This document shows, one piece after another, positions 18,510 through 27,786 of a stretch of DNA of 64,000 bases (positions within the stretch are counted from its first letter, which is position 1; every line of letters starts with the position of its first letter). The DNA comes from Planktothrix agardhii NIES-204 (lineage in GTDB: Bacteria > Cyanobacteriota > Cyanobacteriia > Cyanobacteriales > Microcoleaceae), in assembly GCA_003609755.1 (NCBI GenBank), contig AP017991.1:3583001-3647000 (forward strand), written 5' to 3'. The notes under the pieces were generated by a model, which saw only the letters and a program-made list of their open reading frames with translations, made no database searches and was not told the DNA's origin. Made by a program: the position numbers and the translations under genes.

Positions 18510-20351
18510 TTATACCGTCTTGGTAAAATTGCCGTAACTAGAAATAGCCTGTTGCAGTTGTTGAATTACATCCTCAACCGGAATAGCCCCTAACTCTCCA
18601 TCCGCACGAGTTCTGATATTCAAGCAATTTGCTTCTATTTCCTTGGCCCCAACCACAGCCATCACCGGAATTTTATCCTTCTCAGCATTTCTAATTAATT
18701 TCCCTAAACGCTCGCTACTCGCATCCGCCTCCGCCCGAATTCCAGCAGACCGCATTCTGAGAGCAATTTCTTGAGCAAAGGGAAGAAATTCTTGGCTCAC
18801 GGGTAATAGTCGAAATTGTACGGGTGCTAACCAGATGGGGAAATCCCCAACATATTCCTCTATTAATATTCCCACTAATCGTTCCAAAGAACCAAAGGGT
18901 GCACGATGAATCATTACTGGACGTTGACGGGTTCCATCTTCAGCAACATATTCTAAATCAAAGCGTTCAGGTAAATTATAATCAACTTGAACTGTTCCCA
19001 ATTGCCATTCTCTTTCTAAAGCATCTTGAAAGATAAAGTCTAATTTCGGGCCATAGAAAGCGGCTTCTCCGATCCCTTCAAAGTAGTTCATTCCTAAAGT
19101 TTCTACCGCCCGACGAATTGCTCCTTCTGATTTATTCCAAACTTCATCTGACCCGATATATTTATCTAAACTAGGGTCACGGAAACTTAGTCTGGCTTTA
19201 AAGTTGGTTAGTTGTAAACTCTTAAATACAAATAGAATTAAATCGACAACTTTGACAAATTCATCATCCAATTGTTCAGGAGTAACAAATAAATGGGAAT
19301 CATCTACGGTGAAACCTCTAACCCTGGTTAACCCTCCTAATTCTCCCGATTGTTCATAACGATATACTGTTCCAAATTCTGCTAACCGCATCGGAAGTTC
19401 CCGATAGGAACGTAACTCACTTTTATAAATTTGGATATGAAAAGGACAGTTCATGGGTTTCAAAACAAATCCCTGTTCATTGGTCTTGGCTTCCTCATCG
19501 TCGGCCATCATCGGGAACATATCTTCTTGATATTTCTGCCAATGTCCTGATGTTTTAAATAAATCTACCCGACCAATATGGGGAGTCGTTACACCTAAAT
19601 AGCCCCGCTTAACTTGTTCTTTTTTGAGAAAATCTTCTAGGGTACTTCTTAATAGGGTTCCTTTCGGTGTCCAGAGGGGTAATCCTGGCCCCACTAAATC
19701 GGAGAAGATAAACAGTCCCAACTCCTTACCCAAACGGCGATGGTCACGTCGGATGGCTTCTTGCTTGCGGCGTTTATGTTCGGCTAATTGTTCGGGAGTT
19801 TCCCAAGCTGTGCCATAAATTCGTTGTAATTGAGCTTTGGTTTCATCCCCACGCCAATAAGCCCCCGCTACACTTTCGAGTTCAATCGCATTAGGGTCAA
19901 TATCAACCGTATTCTCAACATGGGGCCCCGCACACAAATCCCACCATTGTTCGCCTAGATGATAGAGGGTAATGGGTTCCTGTAGGCCTTGTAGGATTTC
20001 TAGTTTATAGGATTCTCCTATTTTCTGGATGCGTTGTTGGGCTTCTTCCCGACTAACTTCTTCCCGAATTACGGGGAGTTTCCGTTTGATAATCTTAACC
20101 ATCTCCTTTTGGATGGATTTTAAATCCTTTTCGGTAAAGGGTTCGGGACTATCAAAATCATAATAAAACCCATTTTCAATCCAAGGGCCAATGGTGACTT
20201 GTGCCTTGGGAAACAGTTTTTGAACTGCCATTGCCATAACATGGGACGCAGTATGCCTAATCCGTTTTAAACTCTCGGATTCACTGGTTTTAGGCAAATG
20301 GACTTTTTTCTCTAAGGGTTCTTGAGAACCCTCTAACTCTGATATAGACAT
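18510..20351 (-). CDS. thrS: Threonyl-tRNA synthetase
   Basis: ThrS charges tRNA-Thr and edits Ser-tRNA-Thr. The 613-residue protein lacks the N-terminal TGS domain and begins near the editing domain (HTASHVMAMAVQKLF and the later CAGPHV zinc-like editing motif). The class II catalytic core follows, with NCPFH (zinc cysteine), RYEQSGELGGLTRVRGFT (motif 2) and HRAPFGSLERLVGILIE (motif 3), then a C-terminal anticodon-binding domain from ~510. Absence of TGS is common in cyanobacterial ThrS. No T-box leader is seen. Confidence 0.96.
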   Translation of the reverse strand: MSISELEGSQEPLEKKVHLPKTSESESLKRIRHTASHVMAMAVQKLFPKAQVTIGPWIENGFYYDFDSPEPFTEKDLKSIQKEMVKIIKRKLPVIREEVSREEAQQRIQKIGESYKLEILQGLQEPITLYHLGEQWWDLCAGPHVENTVDIDPNAIELESVAGAYWRGDETKAQLQRIYGTAWETPEQLAEHKRRKQEAIRRDHRRLGKELGLFIFSDLVGPGLPLWTPKGTLLRSTLEDFLKKEQVKRGYLGVTTPHIGRVDLFKTSGHWQKYQEDMFPMMADDEEAKTNEQGFVLKPMNCPFHIQIYKSELRSYRELPMRLAEFGTVYRYEQSGELGGLTRVRGFTVDDSHLFVTPEQLDDEFVKVVDLILFVFKSLQLTNFKARLSFRDPSLDKYIGSDEVWNKSEGAIRRAVETLGMNYFEGIGEAAFYGPKLDFIFQDALEREWQLGTVQVDYNLPERFDLEYVAEDGTRQRPVMIHRAPFGSLERLVGILIEEYVGDFPIWLAPVQFRLLPVSQEFLPFAQEIALRMRSAGIRAEADASSERLGKLIRNAEKDKIPVMAVVGAKEIEANCLNIRTRADGELGAIPVEDVIQQLQQAISSYGNFTKTV

Positions 20352-20436
20352 TGATTAAAGTTACAAAAGCAAAATAAAAGTTTCTTAATTCAATTGTACA
20401 GAACAGAGGAAACAAAGAGAAAAAACAGACTTAACA

Positions 20437-20473
20437 CTCCCCAACTCCCCTGCTCCCCAACTCCCCTGCTCCC
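20437..20473. repeat. 16-bp direct repeat
   Basis: CTCCCCAACTCCCCTG occurs twice in tandem followed by a partial CTCCC, between thrS and the BON-like gene. It is a low-complexity intergenic repeat with no evident function. Confidence 0.7.
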
Positions 20474-20818
20474 TTACTCAATTGTCACTTGGGACGTATC
20501 AACGCTCAAAGTTCCGGCTTGAAATTCGGCAATATTAACTGCTTTTTCCAGAAAACCTGGGCTGGGGACTTTGCCTTTGAGAACAACAGTTCCGCCTTTC
20601 TGGGACACCCACAGGGAACCAATATCTTTGAGTTCGGGGTCTTCATCAAAAGCTAAAGTCACCCGTTTAGCTAATCCGCTTTCATCATATTCTCCCGCAA
20701 TTCCAATGCGTTCCGGGGGAAGGGAAGCACTAGCCGCCGCCTGTTTTACCACATCATTATCCGGTTTACCAGGAATTCCACCAGTGAGACTACCAAAAAT
20801 ACGTTCAAACCATGCCAT
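20474..20818 (-). CDS. Small BON-like domain protein
   Basis: This 114-residue soluble protein opens MAWFERIFGSLTGG. Its C-terminal half (LWVSQKGGTVVLKGKVPSPG, then an EKAVNIAEF helix and a terminal beta strand) has the alpha-beta pattern of BON domains, which often bind phospholipid surfaces. No signal peptide is seen. Its role is unknown. It is a single gene between thrS and a protein kinase, all on the minus strand. Confidence 0.6.
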   Translation of the reverse strand: MAWFERIFGSLTGGIPGKPDNDVVKQAAASASLPPERIGIAGEYDESGLAKRVTLAFDEDPELKDIGSLWVSQKGGTVVLKGKVPSPGFLEKAVNIAEFQAGTLSVDTSQVTIE

Positions 20819-20859
20819 AAAATCAAATATCCTAATTTAATTAATAATAATATTTTAGT

Positions 20860-22329
20860 TTAATGGAGATCGGTTTTAGAAGCAAGCCATTTTTGCAATT
20901 CTTGTTTTAATCCTTTTAATTCTTCTTCGGGTAATTGATGCCCAAAACGATAGGTTTTGCGACGTGATAAAAATAAAATATTGGGTTCTTGGGTCACAAT
21001 TTCTAAGCTCGGATAAAAATTACCCTGATTATCGGTGGTTCTAATTAAGTTAATTTGTTGAATTTGGGAGATTTCTCCTCGTTTGCGAAAGGGTAAATAA
21101 GAAGACCAGAAAATCTCAAAGGTTTTATTATTAAAATTGAGTTGAACTTTTTCAAAGGGTTTATAATCAATAATAGCCTTATATATCAATAATACTATAC
21201 TAACAGGAATCCCCAATAAAGTCAAATAAAATAGAATAATTAACCCTAAATCAATCTGTTCAAAAATAGCCGGATTTAAAATAGTATAAAGTTTGTAGGT
21301 AATGAAAGAAGCGATCGCACCCAATCCCAATCCTTTAATGATCATCGATCCTGGAATAATTTGCCAACCCTTTTTTAATAAACTGATTTGATTTAATAAA
21401 ATTTTCTGGACTGGAGAAATATATTGTAGGGAAAACTGAGAGGGAATATCAACTTTTAAATTATTAGAAGATTGGGATAATTTTAAATGGGGTTCTGAGG
21501 TCTTTTTCAAAGACTGTTTGGGTTGATAGTTTAACGCATATAAAGCCATTTGAGCAGTAGCAAAACGAGATTCTACTGCGGGTTCTATTAAGGTTTCTAA
21601 CCAACTTTTAAACGCCGGATCTAGGATATCCCCGTTAAACTTCATTTTAAACTTTTCTTGAGGTAATTCCGCCGGAGGAACACCCGTTAAGAGATGAATT
21701 AATGTGGCTCCTAAACTATATAAATCAGAAGATTGAACGGCTAAACCGCCAAATTGTTCAATAGGAGTATATCCAAAAGTTCCCACCACAGTAAAACTTG
21801 ATCCGGGGGTTCTCGGTTGAATTTGTACCGAACCTAAATCAATTAAATAAATATGATGATCTTCTCCCCAAATTAAATTACTAGGTTTAATATCTCGATG
21901 TAAAATAGGGGGATGAAGTTGATGTAAATAATTGAGATTTTCTAAAACTTCAAATCCGATCCAGTAGAGTTGTTGTTGAGTAAATAGATGATGATTGTCT
22001 AGTTTTTGTTTAAGAGAATGACCAGGAATATATTCAGTAACTAAAGCAAACCAAATATTTTGATCATCTAGGGAAAAATAATCTCGATATTTAACTAAAC
22101 GAGGATGATTTAATTGTTTTAAAACCTGTGCTTCCCGTTCTAATAATTTTAAATCCTCCCATTGCATTGAACCTCCTAATGCTAATAATTTGACAACCGC
22201 TTTATCTTTAAGTAATAAATCATCCGCTAACCAGGTTTGGCGAATCGGATTTTCATTCAGTTGGCGTTTCAGTCGAAACCGATGATTAAGCAAAGTTCCC
22301 GCAGTTAGCATGATCTGGTGAGCGCTCAA
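20860..22329 (-). CDS. Ser/Thr protein kinase with C-terminal membrane region
   Basis: This 489-residue protein has an N-terminal kinase domain (~15-275): the catalytic loop LHRDIKPSNLIW and a metal-binding DLG in place of DFG (YLIDLGSVQ). The G-loop is degenerate. After a linker, two hydrophobic segments (~340-360 and ~370-395) suggest a membrane hairpin, followed by a ~90-residue C-terminal domain of beta character. Such Hanks-type kinases are abundant in cyanobacteria and their signals are mostly unknown. It is an isolated gene. Confidence 0.85.
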   Translation of the reverse strand: MSAHQIMLTAGTLLNHRFRLKRQLNENPIRQTWLADDLLLKDKAVVKLLALGGSMQWEDLKLLEREAQVLKQLNHPRLVKYRDYFSLDDQNIWFALVTEYIPGHSLKQKLDNHHLFTQQQLYWIGFEVLENLNYLHQLHPPILHRDIKPSNLIWGEDHHIYLIDLGSVQIQPRTPGSSFTVVGTFGYTPIEQFGGLAVQSSDLYSLGATLIHLLTGVPPAELPQEKFKMKFNGDILDPAFKSWLETLIEPAVESRFATAQMALYALNYQPKQSLKKTSEPHLKLSQSSNNLKVDIPSQFSLQYISPVQKILLNQISLLKKGWQIIPGSMIIKGLGLGAIASFITYKLYTILNPAIFEQIDLGLIILFYLTLLGIPVSIVLLIYKAIIDYKPFEKVQLNFNNKTFEIFWSSYLPFRKRGEISQIQQINLIRTTDNQGNFYPSLEIVTQEPNILFLSRRKTYRFGHQLPEEELKGLKQELQKWLASKTDLH

Positions 22330-22430
22330 ATAAAGGTTGCTATTATATTGTATAGCAGGGAACAGGGAACGCCGGATCTGGGTGGAGGATGTGTAATTGA
22401 TTTTGCTTAGGTACTTATTATCAAAGAAAT

Positions 22431-23552
22431 TTATTGTAACTTTCCCCGTCTAATTTTTCCCCATAACTGTTGATACTGTTTCACGGAATTGGGCGAAAGG
22501 GGTTCGAGAAAATCACTTTTTTTTAAAATAGCTTGATCAGGAAATAATAGAGGATTTTCCCTTAAAGATTGGGGTAACTCTTGGGGGTTCATTCCCAAAA
22601 TAATTGGGGATGTTGTTCCGGTTAATAATGATAGTTGAGTCGCAACTTGAGGCAACCAACAAAAATCAATCCAATTATCTGCTAAAGTGGCGGTAGGAGA
22701 AGATTGAACCTCCGCAGGTTTGACCCATAAATCTGACCATAAAGCCGTCCCAGATTGAGGAACAACGGCGGCTAACCCGTTTTGATATTGAACTTCTGGA
22801 GAAATATCCGTAGACCAACCCACCGCCAACCAAGTATCCCCTAAAATCAACGGTTTGAGATAACTATTAGAATCATAAAGTTTAATATTTTGATGGAGTT
22901 TAAGCAGTTCAGATTCTAAGTTTTTGACTTTACTTAAATCGGCTGTATTATAAGAATGACCTAATTTTTTCAAGGTTAAACCAATCACTTCCCGGGCTTG
23001 ATCAGGTAAAGAAATTCGGTGACGTAATTCGGGACGCCATAAATCACTCCAATCTTTCGGTGTCCATCCCAACCCATGAAACTTATCAACCCGATAAATA
23101 ATTACTGTACTACCCGAACGATAGGGCGCCGCCCAAATTTGACCTTGAGGATCAACTTCACCCTGGGTATTGCGTTGGACAATATTTTGCCAACGGGAAG
23201 GAAGTTGTGACCAAGCGGGCCATAATTTCGGATCAAGGGGTTGAATCAGTTTTTGTTGAATGGCCGAATGTAACCAAAAATCCCCAATCATCACCAAATT
23301 AGCTTGGGACGAAGGCTGAGTTGGAGGTTTGGACTGGCCTTTTTCCAAGCGTTCAAATAAATCTTTGAGTTGGGTTTGGGGGACAAAATTCACCGCCCCT
23401 CGGCCGAATTGTTGTCGAAACTTGTTCGCCACTTGGGCGGGAACAGAACCCTTGAGAACTTCAACCGTCAGTGCCACAGCTTGTTTACATCCAGCTACGA
23501 CCTGACTTAAAGTTAAAGCACCGATTCCCTGTAGAAAAAACCTTCGCTTCAC
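22431..23552 (-). CDS. Extracellular solute-binding lipoprotein (PotD-like)
   Basis: This 373-residue periplasmic binding protein has an N-terminus combining a twin-arginine-like RRFFLQG motif with a lipobox (VVAGC, Cys22), so it is probably Tat-exported and lipid-anchored. The body follows the type II binding-protein pattern of spermidine/iron family proteins (ending VKQYQQLWGKIRRGK). No permease or ATPase genes are adjacent, so the ligand cannot be assigned. It lies 5 bp downstream of the bilin lyase gene and probably shares its transcript. Confidence 0.75.
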   Translation of the reverse strand: MKRRFFLQGIGALTLSQVVAGCKQAVALTVEVLKGSVPAQVANKFRQQFGRGAVNFVPQTQLKDLFERLEKGQSKPPTQPSSQANLVMIGDFWLHSAIQQKLIQPLDPKLWPAWSQLPSRWQNIVQRNTQGEVDPQGQIWAAPYRSGSTVIIYRVDKFHGLGWTPKDWSDLWRPELRHRISLPDQAREVIGLTLKKLGHSYNTADLSKVKNLESELLKLHQNIKLYDSNSYLKPLILGDTWLAVGWSTDISPEVQYQNGLAAVVPQSGTALWSDLWVKPAEVQSSPTATLADNWIDFCWLPQVATQLSLLTGTTSPIILGMNPQELPQSLRENPLLFPDQAILKKSDFLEPLSPNSVKQYQQLWGKIRRGKLQ

Positions 23553-23557
23553 GGTCG

Positions 23558-24097
23558 CTATTCAATCCGTTTCTCTAAATACTGACCGATCATAGTTTGT
23601 TCCCCAGCCCGTGAAATAATCGTTTGCCGCGTGCGGTATCGTTGGCCAATCAGTTTAATTTCTTCTTCAAACATAGAACCATTGTACTCGCTTCTCAGAC
23701 ATAACGTATTGACATCGAGCATATAAAATTCAGCCACAACGGGTTTGGGTGTCATAAATCCCCGATCTCGATAAAGCCAGGTGTCACAGACCCCAAACCG
23801 AGTTGATCCGGTGGACATTTTTTTACCGGAGATGGAATTAGAACTTTTCCAAGTCACTTTTGACCCACAACTGAGGAGCATCGGGTCATCTAATTGGTGT
23901 AATTGAGCAATATCGAGCAAATCAGGACAGCCCGGTTCTAAAAACTCTACGTTAATTTCGCTGGCGACTTCTTGGGTATTTCCCTCTGGAAGTGTGTAGT
24001 AGCGCCGTTCTGAATACCAATTTCCCACACTGCGGCTAAAATAGTCTGCCACTTGGGAGGCAATCTCACGGGGGTTTTGCTGGATCAGGGCTTTCAT
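23558..24097 (-). CDS. CpcS/CpeS-family phycobiliprotein lyase
   Basis: This 179-residue protein matches the CpcS/CpeS lyases, lipocalin-like beta barrels that attach phycocyanobilin (or phycoerythrobilin) to Cys-84 of phycobiliprotein subunits. Visible family traits are VGNWYSERRYYTLPEG near residue 25-40, a central WKSSN segment, GVCDTWLYRDRGFMTPKP and SEYNGSMFEEEIKL. Length is typical. Which bilin and subunit it serves cannot be told from sequence. It precedes the substrate-binding protein on the same strand, with no phycobilisome structural gene nearby. Confidence 0.82.
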   Translation of the reverse strand: MKALIQQNPREIASQVADYFSRSVGNWYSERRYYTLPEGNTQEVASEINVEFLEPGCPDLLDIAQLHQLDDPMLLSCGSKVTWKSSNSISGKKMSTGSTRFGVCDTWLYRDRGFMTPKPVVAEFYMLDVNTLCLRSEYNGSMFEEEIKLIGQRYRTRQTIISRAGEQTMIGQYLEKRIE

Positions 24098-24364
24098 TGT
24101 GGCTGCTCCTCAACACGATATGAACGGGTGGAATCCTTCCCTCACAGGAGAGGAAAACTCAAATGTTTGTCACAATTCTTAATTTAATCATAACAGACTT
24201 AAAGTGGCAATGATTTTCCGACGATGGGCAGAAAAAGTTTAATTGAGACCGTTGATAATATCTACTGGGTGGTAGAGTTAGGCTACAAATACACTAATTG
24301 TTTCAATTTTTCAATGTCTCTGTGTTCAAAAATCTAAATTTCATCACAAAACAATGAATAATCC
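24098..24364. other. Intergenic region at left border of the cyanobactin cluster
   Basis: About 270 AT-rich bases between the lyase start and the macrocyclase stop. No gene or repeat is recognised. Confidence 0.4.
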
Positions 24365-26437
24365 CTACTTAGGTACAGACCAAGAACGAACTTGCCCCAA
24401 TGTCACTGGAATCATATAACTCACATCAATACTAAAAAGATAAACCTTTTTGGCTCTCAAACCCCGTTCAGGATCAAAAAACTTTAATTTCACATCCCAA
24501 CAATCACTATTAACCCGACAGAAGGGACTTTTTTCGATTTCAATTGTATCTAATTCCATCCCGGTAGAAACAGCTTGAGCAAAACTAGAAGCGGCTTGAA
24601 AAGCGTTAGTTGCTGCAAAATTTAACGCCCGGTCTTTAGAGGTTTTTCCTAAATTTTGCAAATCAAAATAGACTCTTTTCAGGAAACTACTTAAACTTCT
24701 TCGCATTTGAATCTCGTTAGCGTCAGCTAGTTCTTCAGAAAGGGTTTGTAAGGCTGCATCCACTAAACCGTTTACTTTCCAGCCGTACATTCCCCTAATA
24801 TTATTAATCGTAATTACAGGAACTTCTTGACCGGAAAATAGGGTAATTGTTTTATCAGTAATTTGCCCAGGAATACTCACCCTTTCAACATAATCATCAC
24901 TGCTTTCGGGTTCAATTTGTCCGGCTAACATTAAGTTTAACATTTCATAAACATCAGCCGCAAATCCTCCTTTTACTTCCAGGGCATAAACTGGGTTAAA
25001 TTCTTGGTTAATTGTCCAAATTAAGGACTTACTTTCTGAAGAATTTTCTGCTAAATAATTAACTATTTGAGAAGCATCATAGGGATTAGCTGGAATGGTT
25101 ATTCCGTCAATTTCTACGGGTGGCATTAATTGTTTAAAACTGTCTCGTCTCGCTTCACTCCCGAAGTCATAACCAATTGTTCCTAAAACATAAACTAATT
25201 TGGATGCAGCACTAGCAGTAATACCATTAGTAGGTTGACTAGCGGTAATATTAGCCACAGCTACGGCCGAAGAATTGCTGGCAATTACATTACTTAAAGT
25301 TAGTAATGGGCTGTTAATTGGGTTTTCTATTTTAGTGAGAGGAGTAATATTATTAACAGGAATAGTAATTTCTGATTGTCTGATTTCAGAAGTTTTAACC
25401 GTTGTTAATCGTTCTCCTGTTAATAAGTTATAAGCCCCCGGAATATTGAGTTTTCCTAATAAACAACGTTCCGGTTCTTCTACTTCATTCTGGTCGCAAG
25501 GAATCGCACTTTTTAAAATAGCCTGTCGCACGGTTTCAGCATTAGGTTTTTCCCCTCTTTGCAGTTGCATACTCATTAATAAAGCTGAAATTCCAGTAAC
25601 AATAGGAGCGGCACAACTTGTTCCTTTTTCTCTAACAGGTTCATCGGTACCAGGATTCGCACCTAAGATATTTTCACCGTTAGCCATTACGCCTTTATGT
25701 TGATATTCACCACCATAATTACTAAATTTAAAAGGCTGTCCATCATCACGCATTGCACCCACTGTTAAAACATCGGGTAAAATCGAAGGAATACACCAAC
25801 ATTCACCTTTATCATTACCACCCGGAGCCACAATTAAAATATTACTATCTTGGCATTGTTTCACAGCACGAGCAAAGATTTCTTGAGCCATTCCTGATTG
25901 AGTAGGATGACAAGCCGCAATATGAATAATATTAACTTCGGCTTTTAATGCTTCATTAATCGCATGGGTGAGATTAACAAAGGAAATAAAATCATCTCCA
26001 GCGAAGGAAATCGGAATATTAATCGCCGTACAATTAGGCGCAATACCCTCCACGGGAGAGCCATGCTGTCCTAAAATTGTACTCGAAATATGAGTAGCAT
26101 GACTAGATAAATCAATCCGTCTTTTAATGTCTTCAGGGAAATCTTTAAAAAAGGCTTCTCTTTCTTTTTTTGCTTCTTCTTTATCGTGATCTGGGTCTTC
26201 TTTTTTAGCCTTTTGTTGTTGATTAAATTCTGTCGCTAATTTTAAATAATGATAATACTCATCATTGAGTTCAATATCTTCTGCCCAATAGGGTTTAAAT
26301 TGAGTAATCTTTGCACCTTTAAAGCAAGCTCGATCTAAATCTGCTGCACCGTCAAGAATAGCAATTTTAATCCGAGAATCGCCTTTTGTATGAGTCCAAA
26401 GTTCGGGTATTCCAGGTATAGTAATTAAATCTGGCAT
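24365..26437 (-). CDS. Cyanobactin macrocyclase (PatG-type subtilisin-like protease)
   Basis: This 690-residue S8 protease has triad Asp29 (AILDGAAD), His113 (SSHATHIS) and Ser274 (GTSCAAP). Asp-His spacing is 84 residues, against 35 in the PatA-type protease of this cluster. The extra ~49 residues (43-100, rich in Lys/Glu/Asp) sit where PatG macrocyclases carry the lid that excludes water and holds the follower peptide. It should cleave before FAGDDAE and join the core head to tail. From ~410 it shares a domain with the PatA protein (GYDFGSEARRDSFKQLMP in both). No N-terminal oxidase domain is present, consistent with a pathway without thiazoles. It is divergent from precursor A. Confidence 0.88.
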   Translation of the reverse strand: MPDLITIPGIPELWTHTKGDSRIKIAILDGAADLDRACFKGAKITQFKPYWAEDIELNDEYYHYLKLATEFNQQQKAKKEDPDHDKEEAKKEREAFFKDFPEDIKRRIDLSSHATHISSTILGQHGSPVEGIAPNCTAINIPISFAGDDFISFVNLTHAINEALKAEVNIIHIAACHPTQSGMAQEIFARAVKQCQDSNILIVAPGGNDKGECWCIPSILPDVLTVGAMRDDGQPFKFSNYGGEYQHKGVMANGENILGANPGTDEPVREKGTSCAAPIVTGISALLMSMQLQRGEKPNAETVRQAILKSAIPCDQNEVEEPERCLLGKLNIPGAYNLLTGERLTTVKTSEIRQSEITIPVNNITPLTKIENPINSPLLTLSNVIASNSSAVAVANITASQPTNGITASAASKLVYVLGTIGYDFGSEARRDSFKQLMPPVEIDGITIPANPYDASQIVNYLAENSSESKSLIWTINQEFNPVYALEVKGGFAADVYEMLNLMLAGQIEPESSDDYVERVSIPGQITDKTITLFSGQEVPVITINNIRGMYGWKVNGLVDAALQTLSEELADANEIQMRRSLSSFLKRVYFDLQNLGKTSKDRALNFAATNAFQAASSFAQAVSTGMELDTIEIEKSPFCRVNSDCWDVKLKFFDPERGLRAKKVYLFSIDVSYMIPVTLGQVRSWSVPK

Positions 26438-26618
26438 AGTTATCGATCAAATAATTTTAGTTTACATTAGAAGCACTCTACTCTTGAGCATTGTACAGAG
26501 AAACTTTACCTATTTGCTAATAAGCATTGTTAATAATCATTACAAAGACTCAACCACCAGCATAACCTTAGATTATCATCCAGTCAGTCAAACTTCAACT
26601 AATCTGGACACACAAACA

Positions 26619-26774
26619 ATGATCAAGAAAAATATCCGTCCCCAACAATCTGCCCCGGTACAACGTCAAGTGACAACAACTTCTGGTCAAGGTGAAAAAG
26701 CATTATTTGCTAGTACAGAGTGTGATATTTTAACCAGACAATGTACTCCCTTTGCTGGAGACGACGCGGAGTAG
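26619..26774 (+). CDS. Cyanobactin precursor peptide A (Cys-containing core)
   Basis: A 51-residue precursor: leader MIKKNIRPQQSAPVQRQV, variable segment ending ECDILTRQCTP, follower FAGDDAE before TAG. The follower and the MxKKNxxPQQ leader are those of anacyclamide/piricyclamide/prenylagaramide precursors. The leader is more divergent than in the main array, and this is the only core with cysteines (two). With no heterocyclase in the cluster, they may stay free or form a disulfide. The gene is divergent from the macrocyclase, with a ~180-bp shared upstream region. Confidence 0.88.
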   Translation: MIKKNIRPQQSAPVQRQVTTTSGQGEKALFASTECDILTRQCTPFAGDDAE

Positions 26775-26817
26775 TCCCTTTAATCCTTAGCACTCACCTG
26801 AGTTTCTACCCCCCTAG

Positions 26818-26923
26818 CCCCCCTTAGTAAGGGGGGAATAATAAGCACAGCACTTTTAATCATCTTTAGTAAGGGGGAATAATAAGCAACTTTAGCCACT
26901 ATTACTAAGGGGGGAATAAGGAG
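26818..26923. repeat. REP-like palindrome cluster
   Basis: One complete palindrome CCCCCCTTAGTAAGGGGGG (26818-26836) is followed by two degenerate half-copies (TTAGTAAGGGGG and TTACTAAGGGGGG), each followed by AATAA-type tails. Relatives occur at 36935, 37505 and 39641, all within the cyanobactin locus. Confidence 0.75.
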
Positions 26924-26945
26924 CAACATAAATTACTAATCGGTT

Positions 26946-27152
26946 TCAAGCGACCTGTAATGTCTTTGGTTCTGGCAAAATTTTCCCTATTTGCTCATAA
27001 CCATACACTAAATCTTCTAAAACTTCCTTCGCGTTTTCTAGTGCTTCTTCATAGGTTTCGCCGTGAGTCCGTGCATATTGTCCCCACTCAGGTAAACTAG
27101 CAATATAAGCTTGATCTTCTTCAGACCACTGAATCAAAATACTATATTTCAT
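26946..27152 (-). CDS. hicB: HicB-family antitoxin
   Basis: A 68-residue HicB-like protein with the partial RNase H-like fold typical of the family (MKYSILIQWSEEDQAYIASL, then THGETYEEALENAKEVLE). It lacks an obvious C-terminal DNA-binding domain. Its ATG overlaps the hicA stop by four bases (ATGA), and toxin-first order is the norm for hicAB. It neutralises HicA. Confidence 0.9.
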   Translation of the reverse strand: MKYSILIQWSEEDQAYIASLPEWGQYARTHGETYEEALENAKEVLEDLVYGYEQIGKILPEPKTLQVA

Positions 27153-27376
27153 TGTTCATTTCCTTGTTCTAATTGTTCTAGTTCTTTTATGCTTGCCATT
27201 ATATCTTTTTCCTGATAGGTTTTTGCATCCTTGCTGTCTTTACCAGAGAGAACGACAGGTTTCGGTAAAAGGGGATGAATCCAGTAAGAATGACTACCTT
27301 TTCCCCGTTTATTAGGCAAGAGTATAAATCCTGCTTTCTGTAACATTTGTTTCAATTCTCCAACTTTTTTGGGCAT
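27149..27376 (-). CDS. hicA: HicA-family mRNA interferase toxin
   Basis: A 75-residue HicA with a dsRBD-like fold. The catalytic histidine lies in GKGSHSYWIHP, preceded by the AGFILLPNKRG strand. I choose the ATG at 27376 (MPKKVGELKQ). The longer reading upstream runs into the precursor B leader on the opposite strand and is an artefact. The toxin start lies only 34 bp from precursor B's ATG, where other cassettes have their promoter, so the module has replaced that promoter. Confidence 0.9.
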   Translation of the reverse strand: MPKKVGELKQMLQKAGFILLPNKRGKGSHSYWIHPLLPKPVVLSGKDSKDAKTYQEKDIMASIKELEQLEQGNEQ

Positions 27377-27410
27377 TTGTCGTAACTCATAAAATGTGGA
27401 GACACAAACC

Positions 27411-27497
27411 ATGACTAAGAAAAACCCCAAACCCCAACAAACCGCACCCGTACAACGGGAAATCAATACCACTTCCTCTGTGGGTGGTACAGGGTGA
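27411..27497 (+). pseudogene. Cyanobactin precursor B, N-terminal fragment
   Basis: A complete leader (begins MTKKNPKPQQTAPVQREIN, ends SSVGGTG) is followed at once by TGA. The core and follower are missing here, but a decayed follower lies at 28068-28095 beyond the RelE-like toxin-antitoxin pair. The usual upstream promoter is also gone, replaced by hicA. This is a precursor gene split by insertion and is not functional. Confidence 0.85.
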
Positions 27498-27510
27498 AAT
27501 TAAACAACTA

Positions 27511-27786
27511 TTATTTCGTACCAAGAATTTTATCGTACTCAGCATGAGAACCAATCCAAAACCAAACTATCTTGTCTTCATTGGGTTTCATTACTCCCAA
27601 TGCTCTCCATCCGATTCCTACTCTAACTGACCAAATATTTTCTTTGGGTTTGACTTTCTTAAACTCTAAACTCGGATGAAATGGATTTTCTTTCCAAAGC
27701 TCATAATTTTTATAGGAAGTTTCTTTGATTCTTTGAGGTAATACTGTAAATAATTTTCTAAAACTTCTAGTTCTTGATGATCGCAT
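27511..27786 (-). CDS. RelE-like toxin
   Basis: A 91-residue basic protein with the RelE-like pattern (RIKETSYKNYELWKENPFHP, then VRVGIGWRALG and a C-terminal WFWIGSHAEYDKIL). The HAEYDKIL ending is typical of a cyanobacterial ParE/RelE toxin subgroup. Its ATG overlaps the antitoxin stop (TAATG), giving tight coupling. The pair sits inside cyanobactin precursor B. Confidence 0.8.
   Translation of the reverse strand: MRSSRTRSFRKLFTVLPQRIKETSYKNYELWKENPFHPSLEFKKVKPKENIWSVRVGIGWRALGVMKPNEDKIVWFWIGSHAEYDKILGTK

Noticed and set aside
18202-18526. Two plus-strand frames upstream of thrS
   Set aside because: They are low-complexity, Pro/Gly/Arg-rich from a C/G-run patch, overlap each other, and have no recognisable domain.
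24365-26437. Reading the 690-residue protease as a second PatA-type leader protease
   Set aside because: The ~49-residue insertion between catalytic Asp and His fits macrocyclases, and a separate PatA-type protein without it lies at 37673.
27377-27472. Longer HicA start (27472) including a hydrophobic N-terminus
   Set aside because: The extra residues are the reverse complement of the precursor B leader; the family start is MPKKVGELKQ at 27376.
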